From: Streptomyces sp. B21-105 | GTDB taxonomy: Bacteria; Actinomycetota; Actinomycetes; Streptomycetales; Streptomycetaceae | Length of the DNA: 64,000 bases | Direction of reading: 5' to 3' | NCBI RefSeq assembly: GCF_036898465.1 | Contig: NZ_JARUMJ010000001.1 | Coordinates: 5,642,001-5,706,000 of the forward strand | Shown here: piece by piece, positions 42,989 to 53,791 of the stretch | Position numbering within the stretch: position 1 is the stretch's first letter | How the letters are laid out: each line of letters starts with the position of its first letter | Notes under the pieces: model-generated | Databases searched by the model: none | Seen by the model: only the letters and a program-made list of their open reading frames with translations | What the model was told of the DNA's origin: nothing | Program-made: the position numbers and the translations under genes

Positions 42989-44053
42989 TTACGCGTGCAT
43001 GCCGACCTTGCGGCGACGGACGGCGAACACCGCGCCGCCGCCGGCGAGCACGGCGACCCCGCCGACCAGGCCGATCACCGGCAGCGCGGAGTCGGAGCCG
43101 GTCGAGGCGAGGCTGCCGCTGATCGGCTTGGCGTCGCCCTGGGGCTTGACGCCGGAGGTGGGCTTGTGGCCGTTGGGCTTGGCGTCGCCGGAGTCGCCCG
43201 CGTCCGTGCCGGCGGCGAGGATCCGGACGTCGTAGTAGTCACTGTTGCCGTGGCAGGCGGAGTCCTCGCCGGCGTAGACGGCCTCGCTCAGCGCCAGCGA
43301 GGAGCCCGCCGGGGCGGAGGCCTTGACCTTCACCCGCAGTTCGAGGCTGGCGGAGGAGTGCTTCTCCAGCGTGTCGAGCAGGCCGACGAACGATCCCGTG
43401 ACGTCGACCTTCTTGCCGTGCTCGTCCTCGTAGGAGTCCTGGAAGCTGTTGGTCCACTTCCCGTCCTCCTTGACCTGGATGACGGCGAGGCCCTCGGACA
43501 GGTACGCCTCGGTCGTTTCGTCGCCGTACTCGAGGAACGCGTCGAGGTACACGTTCTTCAGGTCGCGGTCGGAGTCGTTGTCGACGACGAACGTGAAGCC
43601 GTGCCAGCCGGAACCGGCGACGATCTTGCTCGGCAGGCCCTTGATCTGCGCCGACAGGTCCTCGTCGAGGTCGAAGGAGTCGCAGTCCTCGTACGGGTCG
43701 AACCCGTTCCCGCTCTCGGAGGCCGACGAGCTCGCGGTGGACGTCCCCGAGCTGGAGGAGGAGGCAGAGGAGGAGCCGGACGGGGAGCCGGACGCCTTCT
43801 CGCCGTCCGACGGGGACGACGAAGCCGACGAAGCGTCGGTCGTGGTGTCGGTCGTGGTGCCGGTCTTGGTGTCGGACGCACTCTGGTCGTCCGAGGCCGA
43901 GGCGGACGGCGAGGAGGTGCCGGTCTCCGAGGAGGATGCGCTCGGCGAGGACGTACCGCCCTCCTCCGCGAAGGCGGCGGGCGCCGACAGCAGCGCGAGC
44001 GGCGCGATGACGGCAGCCGCGGCCGCGGTGACCATCGTGCGGCGGAGATTCAT
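42989..44053 (-). CDS. Sortase-anchored surface protein (LAXTG)
   Basis: A 354-residue exported protein. The signal peptide (MNLRRTMVTAAAAAVIAPLA...) is followed by a Ser/Thr/Asp-rich region (about 30-115), a globular beta-rich domain (120-280, with DCDSFDLDEDLS and WHGFTFVVDNDSDRDL), a Lys/Gly/Asp linker and the sorting signal LASTG (about 315). A hydrophobic helix and the basic tail RRRK complete it. LAXTG is the class E sortase motif of Streptomyces. Function of the exposed domain is unknown. Confidence 0.88.
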   Translation of the reverse strand: MNLRRTMVTAAAAAVIAPLALLSAPAAFAEEGGTSSPSASSSETGTSSPSASASDDQSASDTKTGTTTDTTTDASSASSSPSDGEKASGSPSGSSSASSSSSGTSTASSSASESGNGFDPYEDCDSFDLDEDLSAQIKGLPSKIVAGSGWHGFTFVVDNDSDRDLKNVYLDAFLEYGDETTEAYLSEGLAVIQVKEDGKWTNSFQDSYEDEHGKKVDVTGSFVGLLDTLEKHSSASLELRVKVKASAPAGSSLALSEAVYAGEDSACHGNSDYYDVRILAAGTDAGDSGDAKPNGHKPTSGVKPQGDAKPISGSLASTGSDSALPVIGLVGGVAVLAGGGAVFAVRRRKVGMHA

Positions 44054-44212
44054 GAAGACCTCGTGGATCTGGTGGTGGAGGCCTTCCGCATGGGGGTGCT
44101 GGGAGTGGCCCTGGTTCGGTACGTGTGACCAGGCAGGGCCGAAATCAGTTGTCCTGAACTCATCAGTTCTTTATGTGATGCCCGTCACGTTCACTCCTTC
44201 CTGGGCGTGACG

Positions 44213-44245
44213 AAGGGCCCCGCGGGACGGATCCGCGGGGCCCTT
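44213..44245 (+). terminator. Hairpin terminator upstream of the LAXTG gene
   Basis: AAGGGCCCCGCGG pairs with CCGCGGGGCCCTT and is followed by CTTTA on the plus strand. No plus-strand gene is obvious upstream; it may insulate the LAXTG promoter from minus-strand traffic. Confidence 0.7.
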
Positions 44246-44760
44246 CTTTACCGTCAGCACCGGCGTCAGGGCAGCGCCGGTGCCTGGGAGCGGCGCCGGG
44301 GGGTTTGCGCCGCTGGTCTGGACCTCTGGTGGTCGAGAAGGGCAACGGTGCACGTGAGGCAGTTGCCCTGGGGGACTTGGCCCTGTTCGGGGCTTTCTCG
44401 CATCGTGCTGGATGAGCGCGGCCTCCGCAACCATTTGGCCCAGCCTTGTGCGTTTTCGCATTGTCCGTCGGTCGGCCCCGGGCGTCCCCGAGGCCGGCCG
44501 TTCTCTTGGGTGACCGGGCTGCTGTCCCCTGCGGTCCGGTCACGTTCCGGAGCGAGGTCCCACGGCGCACGAACGCGATCCGTACGCCTCTCGCCCCAGC
44601 GAGCCACGCGTGGTTCTTCCGGGCCCGCCCCTGGCTGGCGCGGACACGGGGACCAACGAAGCGCCCCGGGCGGCGGTCACGCGCCGTACGGGTGAGAGAA
44701 CGCCCGAACTGGCGCGCGACCTCGGGCCCGCCTCCGCGTGTCCTTGTCCGGCGCGCGGCC
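44246..44760. other. 515-bp stretch without a convincing gene
   Basis: No ORF here shows normal codon usage or a ribosome binding site. A minus-strand frame from ATG 44461 (MRKRTRLGQMVAEAALIQHD) is the least bad but is overlapped by equally open frames. A 7-bp inverted repeat (GGGCAAC/GTTGCCC) lies near 44338-44368. The contents remain unexplained. Confidence 0.4.
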
Positions 44761-45063
44761 TCAGACGCGGCCCCGGCACAGCTCCAGCAGCGTCATTGCC
44801 AGGGACGTGCCGGGCTTGCCGAGCGCGTCGCTGTAGTGCCCGAGGACCTCCATCTCGCGGGAGAGGTTCACCCGCCGACCGCCGGAGGTGATGCGCGCCT
44901 CCTGGATGACGGCCGAGACGGCCATCCGTTCCTGGATCAGTCCGATGATCCGGTCGTCGAGCGCGTCGATGCGCTCCCGGGCGCCGGTGATCACGTCGGC
45001 GGCGTCGGTGGTGCGGGCGCCGGTCTTCTCCGCGGCGGTGGCGGCGGTGGCGGTGGTGGTCAT
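44761..45063 (-). CDS. Chorismate mutase (AroQ class)
   Basis: A 100-residue all-helical AroQ chorismate mutase. The catalytic pattern [19 protein letters not shown], a later basic [14 protein letters not shown] segment ([13 protein letters not shown]) and the C-terminal LLELCRGRV match the family. It converts chorismate to prephenate, the first step to Phe and Tyr. AGGAG precedes ATG 45063. The transcript has a 180-base leader with a short aromatic-rich peptide and a terminator hairpin, indicating attenuation control. Confidence 0.9.
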   Translation of the reverse strand: MTTTATAATAAEKTGARTTDAADVITGARERIDALDDRIIGLIQERMAVSAVIQEARITSGGRRVNLSREMEVLGHYSDALGKPGTSLAMTLLELCRGRV

Positions 45064-45116
45064 CTCGGGGCTCCTCGTGGGAAAGGGGGCCCCGGATCGG
45101 CAGGATCCGGAAAACG

Positions 45117-45153
45117 CCAGGCGCCCCGGACCTTGTCGGCCCGGGGCGCCTGG
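45117..45153 (-). promoter_or_regulatory. Attenuator terminator in the chorismate mutase leader
   Basis: On the minus strand CCAGGCGCCCCGG and CCGGGGCGCCTGG form a perfect 13-bp stem followed by CGTTTT, a rho-independent terminator placed 54 bases before the gene. A smaller hairpin (GGCAACCGG/CCGGCTGCC type) lies upstream, overlapping the 3' half of the leader ORF. Confidence 0.8.
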
Positions 45154-45172
45154 GAAGTCGCTCGTCAGTTGC

Positions 45173-45244
45173 TCAAGCAGCACGACCATGGCAGCCGGTG
45201 GGCCGGTTGCCATAGGTAAACAGGAAGGTCGGGTGCGTGAGCAT
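45173..45244 (-). CDS. Leader peptide with Phe/Tyr control codons
   Basis: A 23-codon ORF from ATG 45244: [20 protein letters not shown] followed by RAA and TGA. The cluster TTC CTG TTT ACC TAT includes TTT and TAT, both rare in this genome type, consistent with a ribosome-stalling sensor of charged tRNA-Phe and tRNA-Tyr. It starts 6-7 bases after a -10 element, so translation is probably leaderless. Too short for standard gene calling. Confidence 0.7.
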   Translation of the reverse strand: MLTHPTFLFTYGNRPTGCHGRAA

Positions 45245-45250
45245 GCGGCC

Positions 45251-45279
45251 AGTATGCAGCGTCGTCGGGCGCGGTCCAA
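45251..45279 (-). promoter_or_regulatory. Promoter of the leader peptide-chorismate mutase transcript
   Basis: TTGGAC (-35) and CATACT (-10) are spaced by 17 bases on the minus strand. The expected start coincides with the leader ATG. Confidence 0.7.
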
Positions 45280-45415
45280 CACGGTTCGCATCCTGAGACG
45301 CGACGGTGGGCCAGGGCGCCGGTCGGCGCTCGGTCCGCCGTCGGGGCCGCTGCCCGCGCCCGCCTCGGTAGAATCGGAGGACACAGAGACCCCGCCCCAC
45401 CGCCGGAAGGCCCCC

Positions 45416-46996
<1,581 letters not shown>

Positions 46997-47011
46997 CCCC
47001 CTGCACGGGGT

Positions 47012-47512
47012 TCAGGTCCGCTTGAGAGTGCGCACCGGCTCTCCGGGCTTCCAGACCTGGGCGACCAGATATGTGTCGTCCTCGATATAGGTCCGCACGA
47101 CCTCCGTCAACTCGGTGCGGAAGAGGTGGAACGGCTCCGGCGGTTCCACCTCTTTCACGTACGCCCCTTTGAGCTTCGGGTCGTCCACCTCGACCGCCCG
47201 GCCGGCGATCCGGACGTCGCCGCCGCCCAGCCCCGTCCCCTCGCCCGGGTTGGCCTGGAGGCTGAAGCGGGGATCGCGGTGCAGGTCCCGTGCCTTGAGC
47301 GAGTCCGGCATCATGCCGAGCCACAGCTCACCGCCGGTGAACCGGACCTCGAGGCCGCTGGTGCGGGGCGAGCCGTCCTTGCGGAGCGTCGCGAGGACAT
47401 GGTGCGTGAAGGCTGCGAAGCGTTCCTCGGCGACCTTCGCCAGCTCCGGTTCGGCCGCGGCGAAGGACGACCAGTTCGCTGTCATGGGGATCTCGGCGGG
47501 GATCTCGGTCAT
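47012..47512 (-). CDS. Pyridoxamine 5'-phosphate oxidase-family protein
   Basis: A 166-residue split-beta-barrel flavin-binding protein. The N-terminal ATLRKDGSPRTSGLEVRF and ELWLGMMPDSLKARDL segments, then VRIAGRAVEVDD, are typical of the F420/FMN-dependent PNPOx-like superfamily common in actinobacteria. ATG 47485 (MTANWSSF) is an equally likely start. Cofactor and substrate are unknown. It lies tail to tail with guaA. Confidence 0.85.
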   Translation of the reverse strand: MTEIPAEIPMTANWSSFAAAEPELAKVAEERFAAFTHHVLATLRKDGSPRTSGLEVRFTGGELWLGMMPDSLKARDLHRDPRFSLQANPGEGTGLGGGDVRIAGRAVEVDDPKLKGAYVKEVEPPEPFHLFRTELTEVVRTYIEDDTYLVAQVWKPGEPVRTLKRT

Positions 47513-47700
47513 ACGGCGAGTGTGGCCCCGATACCGGACACCTTCTGTCGGTGTTTCGCGCACGTCCGGATGACGGTCGGCAACGCTCAAGACGTGCACC
47601 GAAGGTGACGGAAATCGTCATCTTTGTATAACGGCTCTGCCCTTTTACGTTGACCGAGGGTAACTTCCGCGTCGTGACGCAATCCAGTGCTGGAGGACCG

Positions 47701-48495
47701 ATGCCACGGCCCACGCCGCCTGCCCCCCTGCCCACGGACCGGCTGCAGTTCGCGATGCCACCGATGCACGACTCGGTGGAGGGCGAGCGCCTGCACCGCA
47801 AGGAACGGCTGGCGGGCGCGGTGCGCCTCTTCGGACGGCTCGGCTTCGAGGACGGCGTCTCCGGCCATATCACCGCCCGGGATCCCGAGTTCGACGACTG
47901 CTTCTGGGTCAACCCGTTCGGCATGCCCTTCCAGCACGTCACGGTCAGTGACCTGGTGCTGACCAACCAGGACGGGCAGGTCGTCGAAGGCCGCTACCAC
48001 GTCAACCAGGCCGCCTTCACCGTGCACGCCCAGGTGCACGCGGCACGGCCCGACGTCGTGGCCGTCGCGCACTGCCACTCCGTGCACGGCCGCGCCCTCG
48101 CCGCCCTCGGCGAGCTGCTCGACCCCATCACCCAGGAGAGCTGCGCGTTCTACGAGGACCACGCCCTCTACGACGCCTACACCGGGGTCGCCGTCGACGC
48201 GGAGGAGGGCAGGCGCATCGCGGCCGCGCTCGGCTCCCGCAAGGCGCTCGTGCTGCGCAACCACGGACTGCTGACGGTCGGCGACTCCGTCGACGCGGCC
48301 GCCTGGTGGTTCCTGTCGATGGAACGCTCCAGCCAGGTTCAGCTGACCGCGCGGGCGGCGGGCCGGCCCGTGCTGATCGACCACCGGGCGGCGGTGGCGA
48401 CCCGGGAGCAGCTCGGCGGCGACCTGGTGGCGTGGATCAACTACCAGCCGCTGTGGCAGGACATCAGCCGCAGCCAGCCCGACCTGCTGAGCTGA
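47701..48495 (+). CDS. Class II aldolase/adducin family protein
   Basis: A 264-aa protein with the class II aldolase fold. The metal-binding His pair is in AHCHSVHGRALA, with a third His in LRNHGLLTVGD. The motif DGVSGHITARD near the N-terminus matches fuculose-phosphate aldolase/adducin relatives. GGAGG lies 4 bases before ATG 47701; in-frame GTG 47674 and TTG 47650 are alternatives. Substrate unknown. Confidence 0.87.
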   Translation: MPRPTPPAPLPTDRLQFAMPPMHDSVEGERLHRKERLAGAVRLFGRLGFEDGVSGHITARDPEFDDCFWVNPFGMPFQHVTVSDLVLTNQDGQVVEGRYHVNQAAFTVHAQVHAARPDVVAVAHCHSVHGRALAALGELLDPITQESCAFYEDHALYDAYTGVAVDAEEGRRIAAALGSRKALVLRNHGLLTVGDSVDAAAWWFLSMERSSQVQLTARAAGRPVLIDHRAAVATREQLGGDLVAWINYQPLWQDISRSQPDLLS

Positions 48496-48533
48496 CCGGG
48501 AGCCGCGGCCCGCACTCAGAAGTTCCGCAGCCC

Positions 48534-49517
48534 TCAGAAGCCCCGCAGCACCACGGCCTTCGTCCGCGTGAACTCCTCGTCGGTGAGCACACCGTCCCGG
48601 TGCAGTTCGCCCAGCTCGCGCAGCCTGCGCAGCAACACGTCGTGATGGTCGGCCGGCGACGGGACGGACGCCGTGAGCCACCGCCCGCGGTCCGCTCCCC
48701 CCTGCCCGTGCGCGCGCCCGTGTCCGCCCCCGTCCCCGGCCCCACGGCAGTCTCCGTTTCGGTCTGCGTTCCCGTGCCCGTTCCTGTCGCCGGGCTCCCG
48801 GTGTGCGCGGGCCGAGGGATGCGGCAGCCGTGCGGTGACCGCCGTCGCGACCAGCGCCGTCAGCAGGTCGCGGCTCACGTTGCCCCACAGATCGAGGGCG
48901 TACGGGTCCTTCTCGGCCGGCAGCTTCGAGTGCACCGTCTCGCGGGTCACGAAGCGCAGGAAGCCGTCCTCGAAACCGGAGTTGGGCAGCCACTCGACCC
49001 GCACCACGTCGCCCACGTCGAGCACCCGGGGCCCGGTCGCCCGTTTCACCCGGTCCGAGGTCTCCGCCCAGTCGACGCGCACCTGGACGCCGTCGAAGGA
49101 GACGACGCCGTCCGACGACCGCACGGAGACCGGGACCGGCGGGCCGGGCAGCAGGTAGGCCACGGTCGGCTCACCCGGGATCTGGTCCAGCAGCAGCGCG
49201 TGCCGGATCTCCTCGGCGAGGTACTCGGCGACCCCGGAACGATCCGCGTCCACCGTGAGCCGGTAGGGATCGACGGCGTCGGGCAGCCGCCCGCCGGTCG
49301 CCTGCAGCAGTGGATCCGCTCCCTCGCGCAGCCTCATCCGCAGCCGACCGCGCCTGCGTTCAGGCTCGTAGACGATCCCGGCGACCGCCTCCAGAGGCAC
49401 GGCGATCTCCCCGTACGTCTGCCGGAACAGCGGCACGGAACGGTGCAGCCCCGGCGTGATCCGGACCGTCGCGCCGTCGAAGGCCCAGGTCCCGTCACGC
49501 TGGATGATCTCGGCCAT
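48534..49517 (-). CDS. DUF4429/SHOCT domain protein
   Basis: A 327-aa protein with two similar halves (WAFDGATVRITPG near 11-23 and VVSFDGVQVRVDW near 139-151), each followed by a LRFVTRETVHSKLP-like end, as in DUF4429 proteins. A Gly/His/Asp-rich linker leads to a C-terminal SHOCT helix pair (LLRRLRELGELHRDGVLTDE, EFTRTK). DUF4429 resembles a PH-like fold. Cytoplasmic, function unknown. Confidence 0.8.
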   Translation of the reverse strand: MAEIIQRDGTWAFDGATVRITPGLHRSVPLFRQTYGEIAVPLEAVAGIVYEPERRRGRLRMRLREGADPLLQATGGRLPDAVDPYRLTVDADRSGVAEYLAEEIRHALLLDQIPGEPTVAYLLPGPPVPVSVRSSDGVVSFDGVQVRVDWAETSDRVKRATGPRVLDVGDVVRVEWLPNSGFEDGFLRFVTRETVHSKLPAEKDPYALDLWGNVSRDLLTALVATAVTARLPHPSARAHREPGDRNGHGNADRNGDCRGAGDGGGHGRAHGQGGADRGRWLTASVPSPADHHDVLLRRLRELGELHRDGVLTDEEFTRTKAVVLRGF

Positions 49518-49717
49518 ACGGAAATTCTCGCAGCCGGGTCAACACTGCCCTTCGCGCTTCACCCCCGCTGACCAGACCTGGCGGACACACAGGGTGTGCC
49601 GTAGGGCACAATTCGACGGCATCACAGGGGAGTTGTTCACAGGGTGGCGGCCCGGTCCGCTCAGGGTCCATCGAGGACCGCCATCCGATCGGGTCGCGGG
49701 GAAGGCAGGCGTCGGAC

Positions 49718-51007
49718 GTGGCGGTGCAGGAGGCGAGACAGGGCGCGAGCCCCGGACCGGGTGCGGGCGTGCACGACGGCGGCTGCACCTGCGGGGACTG
49801 CCCGCACGGGGCGCGTGAGGGACACCGGCGCGCTGTCGCCGCGTTCCTGCGGAAACGTGACGGGTTCGCCGCCGGACAGGGGCTGCCGGCCGCCGTCGCC
49901 CACTCCGTCTCCGCCTCCCGCCAGTGGGTCTCGGAGGAACTGACGCAGTCCGCGGAGTTCGTCGCCGAACGCGGGCGCGCCGAGAGCGAGGCCTGGCTGG
50001 GCCGTCTGTGGCTGCGCACCACGGTCACCGTGTGGGCGGCGGTCGTCGTGCTGCTGCTGATCCAGTCCCTGACCGCCGTCGGCGCGGGCTGGACCGCCGC
50101 CCGCACCGCCGGACTCCTCGCCGCCCTCGTCGTCGCCGGCGCGCTCACCGCCGCCTCGTGGTTCCACCGGGCGCGCGGCGGTGCGCTCGCCCCCGTGATC
50201 GGCGAGGACAACCGTCCCTCCACCTCCCGCGCGGTCGCCGCCGCCTGGGTGCTGCTCGTGGCCTACGCCGTGCTGGTGCTGGCCGGCCGGCTCGCCGCCG
50301 CCTCCGGCCCCGCCGAACGCGACGCACTGATCGCCGGACTCGACCTCGCCCGCGGCGCCGGCACGGTGACCGTCCTCGCCGTGGTCTGCGGGATCGCCGT
50401 GCTGGTGCGCCGCGTGGTCGGCCTGCGAGTCCTCGCCCAGCGGCTGCAGAAGGTCCGGGCCCACCGCCCGCGCGCCGCCGACCTGCTGACCGACGACTCC
50501 GGCCGCGGCGCCTTCGCCGACATCCAGTACGCGGTCATCGGCGGCGTCGCCCTCGTCTTCGCCGGTGTCCGCCTGGCCCGCCGCCCCGACCAACTGCCCG
50601 ACCTGCCCTGGGGACTCGCGGTCGTGGTGCTGATCTCGGCGGCGACGTATCTCGCCGGCAAGTACGCCGAGGGCGGCCGCCCCGTCATCCTCTCCGTCGT
50701 CCGCTCCCGCGAGGCCGGCGACCTCGACGCGCCGATCCGCACCGGCGACGACATCGAGATCCGCGGGGCCGGGTTCGTGCCGCCCGGGGCCCAGACCGCC
50801 GACCGGCTCTCCCGCATGGTCGTCCGCATCGGACCCGTCCACGTCCACGTCCCGCTCGTGCCGGTCACGGGCGGGTTCAGCAACCCGACCGACGCCGTCC
50901 TCACCGTCCCCGTCCCGGCGGACGTGGAACCGGGGCGGGCCGAGGTCCAGGTCGTCACGGCGGCGGGGGTGGAGACGAACCGGTACATGATCGACGTCAC
51001 AGAGTGA
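49718..51007 (+). CDS. Multi-pass membrane protein of unknown function
   Basis: A 429-residue protein starting at GTG 49718. A Cys/His-containing N-terminus (GGCTCGDCPHGAREGHRRA) resembles a small metal-binding knuckle. A helical region (45-95) is followed by about five or six membrane helices between residues 100 and 325. The soluble C-terminal beta-rich domain (about 335-429) ends with EVQVVTAAGVETNRYMIDVT, reminiscent of an IPT/TIG-type fold. No family recognised with certainty. Confidence 0.75.
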   Translation: MAVQEARQGASPGPGAGVHDGGCTCGDCPHGAREGHRRAVAAFLRKRDGFAAGQGLPAAVAHSVSASRQWVSEELTQSAEFVAERGRAESEAWLGRLWLRTTVTVWAAVVVLLLIQSLTAVGAGWTAARTAGLLAALVVAGALTAASWFHRARGGALAPVIGEDNRPSTSRAVAAAWVLLVAYAVLVLAGRLAAASGPAERDALIAGLDLARGAGTVTVLAVVCGIAVLVRRVVGLRVLAQRLQKVRAHRPRAADLLTDDSGRGAFADIQYAVIGGVALVFAGVRLARRPDQLPDLPWGLAVVVLISAATYLAGKYAEGGRPVILSVVRSREAGDLDAPIRTGDDIEIRGAGFVPPGAQTADRLSRMVVRIGPVHVHVPLVPVTGGFSNPTDAVLTVPVPADVEPGRAEVQVVTAAGVETNRYMIDVTE

Positions 51008-51130
51008 ACGGCCCGCCGGAGTGAACCGCCGGGCCCGCTTATCCGTGCACCCAGTTGAGCGCACCCTCCATGTCGTACGTAGGGTTGTTGAGGGGTTTAC
51101 CACTGCGCGGGCGAGAGGCGACTACGGGCG

Positions 51131-51664
51131 ATGACTCACGGTATGCGGACGGACACCACTTCCCCTTACGCCGACGGCGGAGGACACGGCTGGCGGGACA
51201 CCGCCACCCGGTACGCCCTCCTTCCCCTGCGCGTCTTCCTCGGCGTCACCTTCCTCTACGCCGGTCTCGACAAGCTGACCGACAGCGCCTTCCTGAAGGA
51301 CAGCGGCGCCGGCTCGATCGGCGAGACCATGCGCGCCGTCCGTGACTCCTCCGCCATCCCGGCCCTGGTCGACATGGCCCTGAAGAGCCCGGTCGGCTTC
51401 GGCTACGCGATGGCCTTCGGTGAACTCGCCGTCGGCATCGGCGCCCTGCTGGGCATCCTCACCCGACTCGCCGCACTGGGAGGCGTGCTGATCTCCCTCA
51501 GCCTGTGGCTGACGGTGAGCTGGGCCGCCGAGCCGTACTACTACGGCAATGATCTTCCCTACCTCATGGCCTGGATCCCTCTCGTCCTCGCCGGCGCCCC
51601 GGTCCTCTCCTTCGACGCCGCCTGGCGCTCAAGGCGACGACAGCGCACCGGCGGCCTGGCCTAG
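51131..51664 (+). CDS. DoxX family membrane protein
   Basis: A 177-aa protein with four membrane helices. The N-terminal LLPLRVFLGVTFLYAGLDKL and GYAMAFGELAVGIGALLGILT segments are DoxX signatures. DoxX proteins are linked to quinone or thiol redox balance at the membrane. In-frame ATG 51143 is an alternative start. Confidence 0.88.
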   Translation: MTHGMRTDTTSPYADGGGHGWRDTATRYALLPLRVFLGVTFLYAGLDKLTDSAFLKDSGAGSIGETMRAVRDSSAIPALVDMALKSPVGFGYAMAFGELAVGIGALLGILTRLAALGGVLISLSLWLTVSWAAEPYYYGNDLPYLMAWIPLVLAGAPVLSFDAAWRSRRRQRTGGLA

Positions 51665-52002
51665 GCTGCGCCGCCGGGCCGTTCGTCCGGCCCCGTCGGC
51701 ACCGGCCCTTCAGGTCCCGGCCGGCGCCACCCGGCCGTCGGGTCCCGCCCGGCCGTCGGGTCCCGTGCGTGCCGTCCGGCTGGGCGCGCTGCCCGTTCGT
51801 TCGGGCACGCACGCCCGACCGCGTTGCCCCGCCTGAGCCCGTCCGTGTGTGCCGTGCGTGTGTGCCGTCCGCCGGGGCCCGCCTGTCCGGGCCGGTCCGT
51901 CGGTGCTGCCCGGCTGCGTCGCCCCGTCCGGCCCGGGCCGGACGGGGGAGGCGGTTTCGGTGGGGACGGAAGACGCGGTTGTGGGGCTCGGAGGGCCGGT
52001 GG
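51665..52002. other. GC-rich spacer with short tandem repeats
   Basis: 338 bases between convergent genes. It contains a 17-18-bp tandem repeat (CCGGCCGTCGGGTCCCG, about 51735-51770) and many GTCCGGCC-type words. No credible ORF or terminator with a T-run was seen. Confidence 0.5.
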
Positions 52003-52257
52003 TCAGGGTGTGGGGTTCGGGTCGGGGGCGGTCGGGGCGGTCTGGGCGGTGGGGTGGGACGAGCCGCGTCGTCTTCGTATGCTCCGGGCCGTCGCGCCCG
52101 TCGCGCCCGCCAGACAGAGGCCGCCCGTGACGAGCGGGATCAGCACGAACCACGGCGTCTGCCACAGGCTGCCCGCATCACCCGCGAAGAGGACGCCCGC
52201 GAGGACGAAGGCGGCGCCCGCCACCAGCCTGCCGGGCCTGAAGTCATGACGCAGCAC
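52003..52257 (-). CDS. Small two-helix membrane protein
   Basis: An 84-residue protein from GTG 52257, overlapping the end of the PspC gene by 14 bases, so probably translationally coupled. Two hydrophobic helices (LVAGAAFVLAGVLF and WFVLIPLVTGGLCLAGA) are followed by a basic and Pro/Thr-rich tail. No family recognised. Likely an accessory of the PspC protein. Confidence 0.7.
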   Translation of the reverse strand: MLRHDFRPGRLVAGAAFVLAGVLFAGDAGSLWQTPWFVLIPLVTGGLCLAGATGATARSIRRRRGSSHPTAQTAPTAPDPNPTP

Positions 52258-53791
52258 GGGCCACCTCCGCCTGTCCCACTCCGACCCTGAGGTCGAGATC
52301 GATGGTTCCCTTCGCCGCCGTGCCCGAGGCCGGCGGCAGGGTGACCTCCTTGTGCTTGCCCGGCTCCACGTCCACATCCTGTTCGTCGTCGCCGGGCAGC
52401 TGGATGTCTCCCAGCCCCACGTCGATCCGTAGCTTCACCGTCACGTCGGGCGGGACGATCACCCGCAGCCGCCCCGCGCCCACCTCGGCCTCGGTGCTCA
52501 CCGTCTGCCCCTTGGCCGGCGCCAGCCCGGAGAGGTCGAGAGTGCCCTCGCCGGCGCCCAGGTCGTAGGCGGTCCGTACGTCCGCCGCCGTCAGGGGGCG
52601 CCAGGTGGTGTCGGTCCAGTGCGTGCCGATGTCCTTCGGCAGGGCGGACGCCCCGGCCAGCAGTCCCGCCGTGACGATGGCGAGGAAGACCGACCCCGCC
52701 CCCGTCCGGCCCAGGAACGAGCTGACGGCGATGCCGCAGCCGAGCACGATCAGCGCTGCCGCGAGGCCTGCCTGGAGGCTGGTGCCGAGCGGGTGGTGGT
52801 CCCAGGTCAGCCCGGTGGCGAGGCCGCACGCGAGCAGGGCGAGCAGGAAGAGCCAGCCGCCGATCCAACGCGGCCCGCGCGGTTCGGTGTGGGGTGCGCG
52901 CGAAGTGCGTACGGCCTCCGGGCGGGGCCCGTGTCCGACGAGGTCGACGCTGACCGCCGACGCGAGGTCCCGGCCGCGGGCATCCCAGGGGCCCCACAGG
53001 TAGCCCGTGCCGCCGTCGTGCGTGCCGTCCTTGACTATGGGGTCACGCCACCACGAGGGGTAGGCGGTGGGCGCCGGCGGCGCCTTGGCCTCCGGCGGAG
53101 CGTCGGCCACGGCCTGGGCGGCCAGCGGGTCGGGGTCGAAGGAGCCCCGGTGCCGCGACCAGTACCCGGCGCCCGCGAGCAGCAGGGAGACGACGACGGC
53201 GAAGGTCAGCACACTGCCGTTCTTCAGCATCGACAGGAACACCCCGCAGCCGACCAGCGCGAACAGCACGGCCGCGAGGGCCTGGCCGTCCACCCGGCCG
53301 GTCAGGAGCTTGCGCACCTCGTTCTGCTCGTCGTCGGCGTAGGGGACGAAGAGCCAGGCGAACCCGTAGAAGATGAGGCCGACGCCGCCGGTCGCGGAGA
53401 GCACGGCGAGCGTGATCCGGAAGATCACCGGATCCATGTCGCACTGCCGCCCGAGGCCCGCGCACACGCCGGCGAGCACCTTGTGCTCCCGGTCCCGCCG
53501 GAACCGGGGAGGAACGGCGGCCGCCGCCCCGCCGGCTTCCGCGGCTCCCGCCGCCGCAGCGTCCGTCGCGGCTTTGACGGCCGCCTCCGCCGCCGTCATC
53601 GCGTCCGCCTCCACGGACCCGTTCTGCGCGGACCCGCTCTGCGCGGTGTGGGCGTCCTTCGCCTTCCCCTGTTCTCCGTGCGCGCGAGGGTTCTCACCGG
53701 CGGCGCCCGGGGCGCCGGGGGACGAGGCGGCCGCGTCGGACGCGGCGCCCCCGTCGGGCACGGCGTCCGCTGCGTGCTGGTGATCTGTCAT
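52244..53791 (-). CDS. PspC domain membrane protein
   Basis: A 515-residue protein. An Ala-rich cytoplasmic N-terminus (1-95) precedes a PspC domain (about 99-155, RREH-type start then KVLAGVCAGLGRQCDMDPVI). Several more membrane helices follow, and then a C-terminal adhesin/LiaF-like beta domain (about 425-510, LRVIVPPDVTVKLRIDVGLG). PspC proteins respond to envelope stress. Divergent from a PspC-containing histidine kinase, with 179 bases between starts. ATG 53791 was chosen as the first start within conserved composition. Confidence 0.85.
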   Translation of the reverse strand: MTDHQHAADAVPDGGAASDAAASSPGAPGAAGENPRAHGEQGKAKDAHTAQSGSAQNGSVEADAMTAAEAAVKAATDAAAAGAAEAGGAAAAVPPRFRRDREHKVLAGVCAGLGRQCDMDPVIFRITLAVLSATGGVGLIFYGFAWLFVPYADDEQNEVRKLLTGRVDGQALAAVLFALVGCGVFLSMLKNGSVLTFAVVVSLLLAGAGYWSRHRGSFDPDPLAAQAVADAPPEAKAPPAPTAYPSWWRDPIVKDGTHDGGTGYLWGPWDARGRDLASAVSVDLVGHGPRPEAVRTSRAPHTEPRGPRWIGGWLFLLALLACGLATGLTWDHHPLGTSLQAGLAAALIVLGCGIAVSSFLGRTGAGSVFLAIVTAGLLAGASALPKDIGTHWTDTTWRPLTAADVRTAYDLGAGEGTLDLSGLAPAKGQTVSTEAEVGAGRLRVIVPPDVTVKLRIDVGLGDIQLPGDDEQDVDVEPGKHKEVTLPPASGTAAKGTIDLDLRVGVGQAEVARAAS

